From: Candidatus Alistipes stercoravium
Lineage (GTDB): Bacteria; Bacteroidota; Bacteroidia; Bacteroidales; Rikenellaceae
Length of the DNA: 64,000 nt
Direction: 5' to 3'
NCBI GenBank assembly: GCA_019119615.1
Contig: DWWQ01000004.1
Coordinates: forward strand, 1-64,000
Shown piece after piece: positions 62,246 to 64,000 of the stretch. The translations under genes were made by a program, and so were the position numbers. Below the pieces are notes generated by a model that worked only from the letters and a program-made list of their open reading frames with translations, was not told where the DNA came from and did not search any database. Within the stretch, counting starts at the first letter, position 1, and every line of letters starts with the position of its first letter.

Positions 62246-62333
62246 GGAGAGATGCAGGAGTGGTTGAACTGGCCCGCCTGGAAAGCGAGTAAACATCAAA
62301 AGTGTTTCAGGGGTTCGAATCCCCTTCTCTCCG
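62246..62333 (+). tRNA. tRNA-Ser (GGA)
   Basis: This 88-nt class II tRNA has acceptor GGAGAGA/TCTCTCC, anticodon loop CTGGAAA (anticodon GGA), a long variable arm (ACATCAAAAGTGT region) and a T arm AGGGG-TTCGAAT-CCCCT. CCA is not encoded. The anticodon stem CCCGC/GCGAG contains one C-A mismatch at the 28:42 pair. Confidence 0.95.
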
Positions 62334-62363
62334 CAACAGGACCGGACACCCCGGGTCCCGGGC

Positions 62364-62395
62364 AAAAGCCCCGACGGAAAATCCGCCGGGGCTTT
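62364..62395 (+). terminator. Terminator after tRNA-Ser
   Basis: AAAGCCCCG-AC-GGA, an AAA loop and TCC-GC-CGGGGCTTT, with a short T-run. Confidence 0.7.
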
Positions 62396-62473
62396 GTTAT
62401 TTAAATGCCGCACAGAAAAAACGGTCCCGCCCCACAGCAGGATCCGCAATCCCGGCCCGACCGGCCCGGGCAC

Positions 62474-62506
62474 AAAAAAATCCCTTCCCGAATCTCGGGA
62501 GGGGAC
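62474..62506 (-). terminator. Terminator of the Cys-repeat lipoprotein gene
   Basis: On the minus strand CCCCTCCCGA, loop, TCGGGAAGGGATTTTTTT: 28 bp past the stop. Confidence 0.85.
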
Positions 62507-62533
62507 CAACACATGTGAAAAGGCGTCGGCCGA

Positions 62534-62761
62534 TTATTTCTCGGCAGCGGGAGCAGCCTCCTCGGCGGCGGCGTTCTCGCAAGCCGTCGAATCGCACTTC
62601 TCGCAAGCGGTCGAATCGCAGGCAGCAGCAGGAGCAGCAGCCTCCACGGCCGTCGTCTCGGCAGCCTCGCCCTCGGCAGCTGCCTTCGAGTTGGCATTGC
62701 CGCAGCAGCTAACCATAGCGGCAGCAGCCAGAATCACTACGAAAGTAAAGATCTTCTTCAT
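62534..62761 (-). CDS. Small Ala/Glu-rich lipoprotein with duplicated CDSTACE motif
   Basis: This 75-residue protein has a clean signal peptide and lipobox (MKKIFTFVVILAAAAMVSC, Cys 19). The mature ~57 residues are alanine/glutamate-rich and hold a tandem CDSTACE-K-CDSTACE (cysteines 48, 53, 56, 61). The four cysteines in C-x4-C-x2-C-x4-C spacing suggest metal binding or disulfides; no known domain applies. It is a single gene with its own promoter (minus TATATTTG, 62788-62795) and terminator. The gene looks real; its function is unknown. Confidence 0.75.
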   Translation of the reverse strand: MKKIFTFVVILAAAAMVSCCGNANSKAAAEGEAAETTAVEAAAPAAACDSTACEKCDSTACENAAAEEAAPAAEK

Positions 62762-62787
62762 ATTATTTAAGAGTTTTAAAAACGCCT

Positions 62788-62795
62788 CAAATATA
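62788..62795 (-). promoter_or_regulatory. Promoter of the Cys-repeat lipoprotein gene
   Basis: The minus strand reads TATATTTG, 26 nt upstream of the start codon. Confidence 0.6.
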
Positions 62796-62829
62796 TATAT
62801 TCGAAGAATAACTTCAAAATTTTTTCGAC

Positions 62830-63303
62830 CTATTTTACAAAATCCCTGATCGACAGTTCCTCGCTCTTAACGAAGGCTTTAGGAAATGTCGGGGAGACCC
62901 GTTCCTTGAGGATGATGGCCTCCTCGGTCGTCAGGCAGTTTCCGACCGACACCTTGAAGTAGGGAACGTCGTAACCCATGTAGGCTTCGACACCCGGATA
63001 GCTCTCCTCGAAAAGCTTCTTGGCGGTAAAGGCTCCTTCGCGGGCCTCGGGGCCGTTGTCCGAGAAGATGCAGACCCGGTATCCCGAAATGCGGTCGCGC
63101 TGTTCGGTACGCGACGCCTCGGCTACGGCACGGGCCGCATCGCCGTACTCCACGGCAACGACCCGGGAGGGTTCGAAGGAGCGGCCCGGCTGCGACTCGG
63201 GCACGGCCAGGCGGCGTTTGAAGGTCTCGAGCGTCTGGGCCGTCGCCCCGGCGACCGCCACAGCCGAAAACAGCAGGGAGAGTAAGAGGATTCTGCGCAT
63301 CAT
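62830..63303 (-). CDS. SPOR-like secreted protein
   Basis: This 157-residue protein has a signal peptide (1-22, ending ATAQ). Its C-terminal ~85 residues (ISGYRVCIFSDNGPEAREGAF ... FEESYPGVEAYMGYDVPYFKVSVGNCLTTEEA ... FPKAFVKSEELSI) follow the SPOR pattern common in Bacteroidota (GYRVQIFSG...Y..P.YKV.VG). SPOR domains bind denuded peptidoglycan at division sites. The first ATG overlaps the stop of the upstream lipoprotein gene (ATGATGA), so the start may be either of two adjacent Met codons. Confidence 0.75.
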   Translation of the reverse strand: MMRRILLLSLLFSAVAVAGATAQTLETFKRRLAVPESQPGRSFEPSRVVAVEYGDAARAVAEASRTEQRDRISGYRVCIFSDNGPEAREGAFTAKKLFEESYPGVEAYMGYDVPYFKVSVGNCLTTEEAIILKERVSPTFPKAFVKSEELSIRDFVK

Positions 63304-63827
63304 TCCAACATCTTGATCGAGTTACGAAGGTCGTCGAGCGACCCTCCAAAGGTATTCAAAAAATCCGACACGGGGATCATCTCCCCCGAAATTTTCACGG
63401 GGGCTATCCCCGCACGGCCCCGCAGCCGGTAGGAGACGGCGATCTGCGACCACTCCTCCCCGCGGATGCGGCGCTCGAGGACATAGAGCGCCATGGGGTC
63501 CTGCGACTCCATCCGCCAGCGGGTTGTGGCCCCGGTTGTCGCACGGCGCTCAAGGCGCAGCGGATCACACAGGCGCAGAGTCCCCACACGGGCCCCGGCA
63601 TAGTAGATATCCAGCTCCGCACGCCGGATTTTCAGGGTGTGCTTCGTGTCGTTGCGCAGCGTCAGGTCGAGTTCGATCCCGACGGAACCGCGCCGCACGA
63701 GGCGTTCGACCGATTCGACCCAGACGCCCTGCCGCGGCCCGGTCATCGACGGGCGGCAGCCCGATACCGACATCAACAGCACAAGGCAGACCGCCCCGCG
63801 GAGCAGCCGCCGCACAATACGCGACAT
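63300..63827 (-). CDS. Lipoprotein with LEA14-like beta domain, unknown function
   Basis: This 175-residue product, counted from MSRIVRRLLRG (63827), has lipobox SVSGC and then a beta-sandwich-like domain (VGIELDLTLRNDTKHTLKIRRAELDIYYAGARVGTLRL ...) reminiscent of LEA type 2/WHy domains that occur in envelope lipoproteins. The ORF-track start at 63890 would add an Arg-rich extension before the signal peptide and is less likely. It lies between a menaquinone methyltransferase gene and the SPOR gene and is probably co-transcribed with both. Confidence 0.7.
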   Translation of the reverse strand: MSRIVRRLLRGAVCLVLLMSVSGCRPSMTGPRQGVWVESVERLVRRGSVGIELDLTLRNDTKHTLKIRRAELDIYYAGARVGTLRLCDPLRLERRATTGATTRWRMESQDPMALYVLERRIRGEEWSQIAVSYRLRGRAGIAPVKISGEMIPVSDFLNTFGGSLDDLRNSIKMLE

Positions 63828-63893
63828 GCACCGCAGCCTCCGCGGTCGGGACGCGGACCTTATGCCGGGATTATGGTCGTCATGAATCATGGC

Positions 63894-64000
63894 TCAACGC
63901 TCTCCCGTATAGATCTGGGCAATGCCGAAACTCTGGCTTCGGACCCGGCAGTTGCGGAATCCGGCCCGTTCGAGCATCCCGAGGAAGACGTCGGGTGCCG
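63894..64000 (-). CDS. UbiE/MenG-type methyltransferase, C-terminal end (cut by window edge)
   Basis: The last ~35 codons on the minus strand end LERAGFRNCRVRSQSFGIAQIYTGER. This matches the C-terminus of demethylmenaquinone (bifunctional UbiE) methyltransferases, which typically ends ...TFGI..IYTG.K. Only this tail is visible, so the call rests on a short motif. The enzyme would do the last step of menaquinone synthesis. It is not in the ORF track because it is partial. Confidence 0.65.
   Translation of the reverse strand, partial: APDVFLGMLERAGFRNCRVRSQSFGIAQIYTGER

Overview
The window looks like chromosome from a high-GC member of the Bacteroidales, most likely Alistipes (Rikenellaceae). 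Reasons: Bacteroidota-type -7 boxes (TAnnTTTG) in front of many genes, two SusC/SusD systems, BACON and DUF1573 families, a B12-dependent ribonucleotide reductase and Bat aerotolerance genes, all in GC-rich coding sequence. The genus call is inference from gene content. I see no insertion sequence, phage, CRISPR array or rRNA operon.

1-25.3 kb is mainly housekeeping: clpB (partial, left edge), a secreted HIU-hydrolase, dnaX-tyrS-folB, a sodium-coupled transporter, ribH with a TPR membrane protein, recF with a DciA-like gene, an OmpA protein, nrdJ, ridA, a META/TonB-C pair, the run fum-batD-batE-recR-mdh, fba, an alpha/beta hydrolase, an SDR threonine dehydrogenase and tRNA-Thr.

26.1-41.6 kb is a nine-gene accessory locus: SusC, SusD, four large lipoproteins (two with leucine-rich repeats), a lipoprotein subtilase, a DUF1573 protein and a lipocalin-like lipoprotein. 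It has no glycoside hydrolase, so protein or peptide capture is a better guess than glycan use. 41.7-43.9 kb is an aromatic amino acid operon (prephenate dehydratase, then DAHP synthase/chorismate mutase) behind what looks like a complete leader-peptide attenuator. 44.0-48.4 kb is a PhoB/PhoR-like two-component system plus a phosphate transporter fused to a PhoU-like domain. A candidate small RNA follows at 48.58-48.68 kb, convergent with a DUF2721 gene. 49.3-52.3 kb is pyruvate formate-lyase and its activase.

52.3-61.9 kb (minus strand) is a compact SusC/SusD plus two GH20 hexosaminidases, suggesting use of terminal HexNAc glycans. The right end holds tRNA-Ser, a Cys-repeat mini-lipoprotein, a SPOR-like protein, a lipoprotein and the 3' end of a ubiE/menG-type methyltransferase.

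The most interesting signals are regulatory: the Phe/Tyr leader-peptide attenuator (41760-41936); an A10 slippery run in dnaX with stop codons immediately behind it in both other frames (2669-2689), placed to make a gamma-type short product; the intergenic sRNA (48575-48675); a possible structured RNA before fba (21607-21782); tandem DnaA boxes upstream of nrdJ; and leaderless-looking dnaX and recF transcripts.
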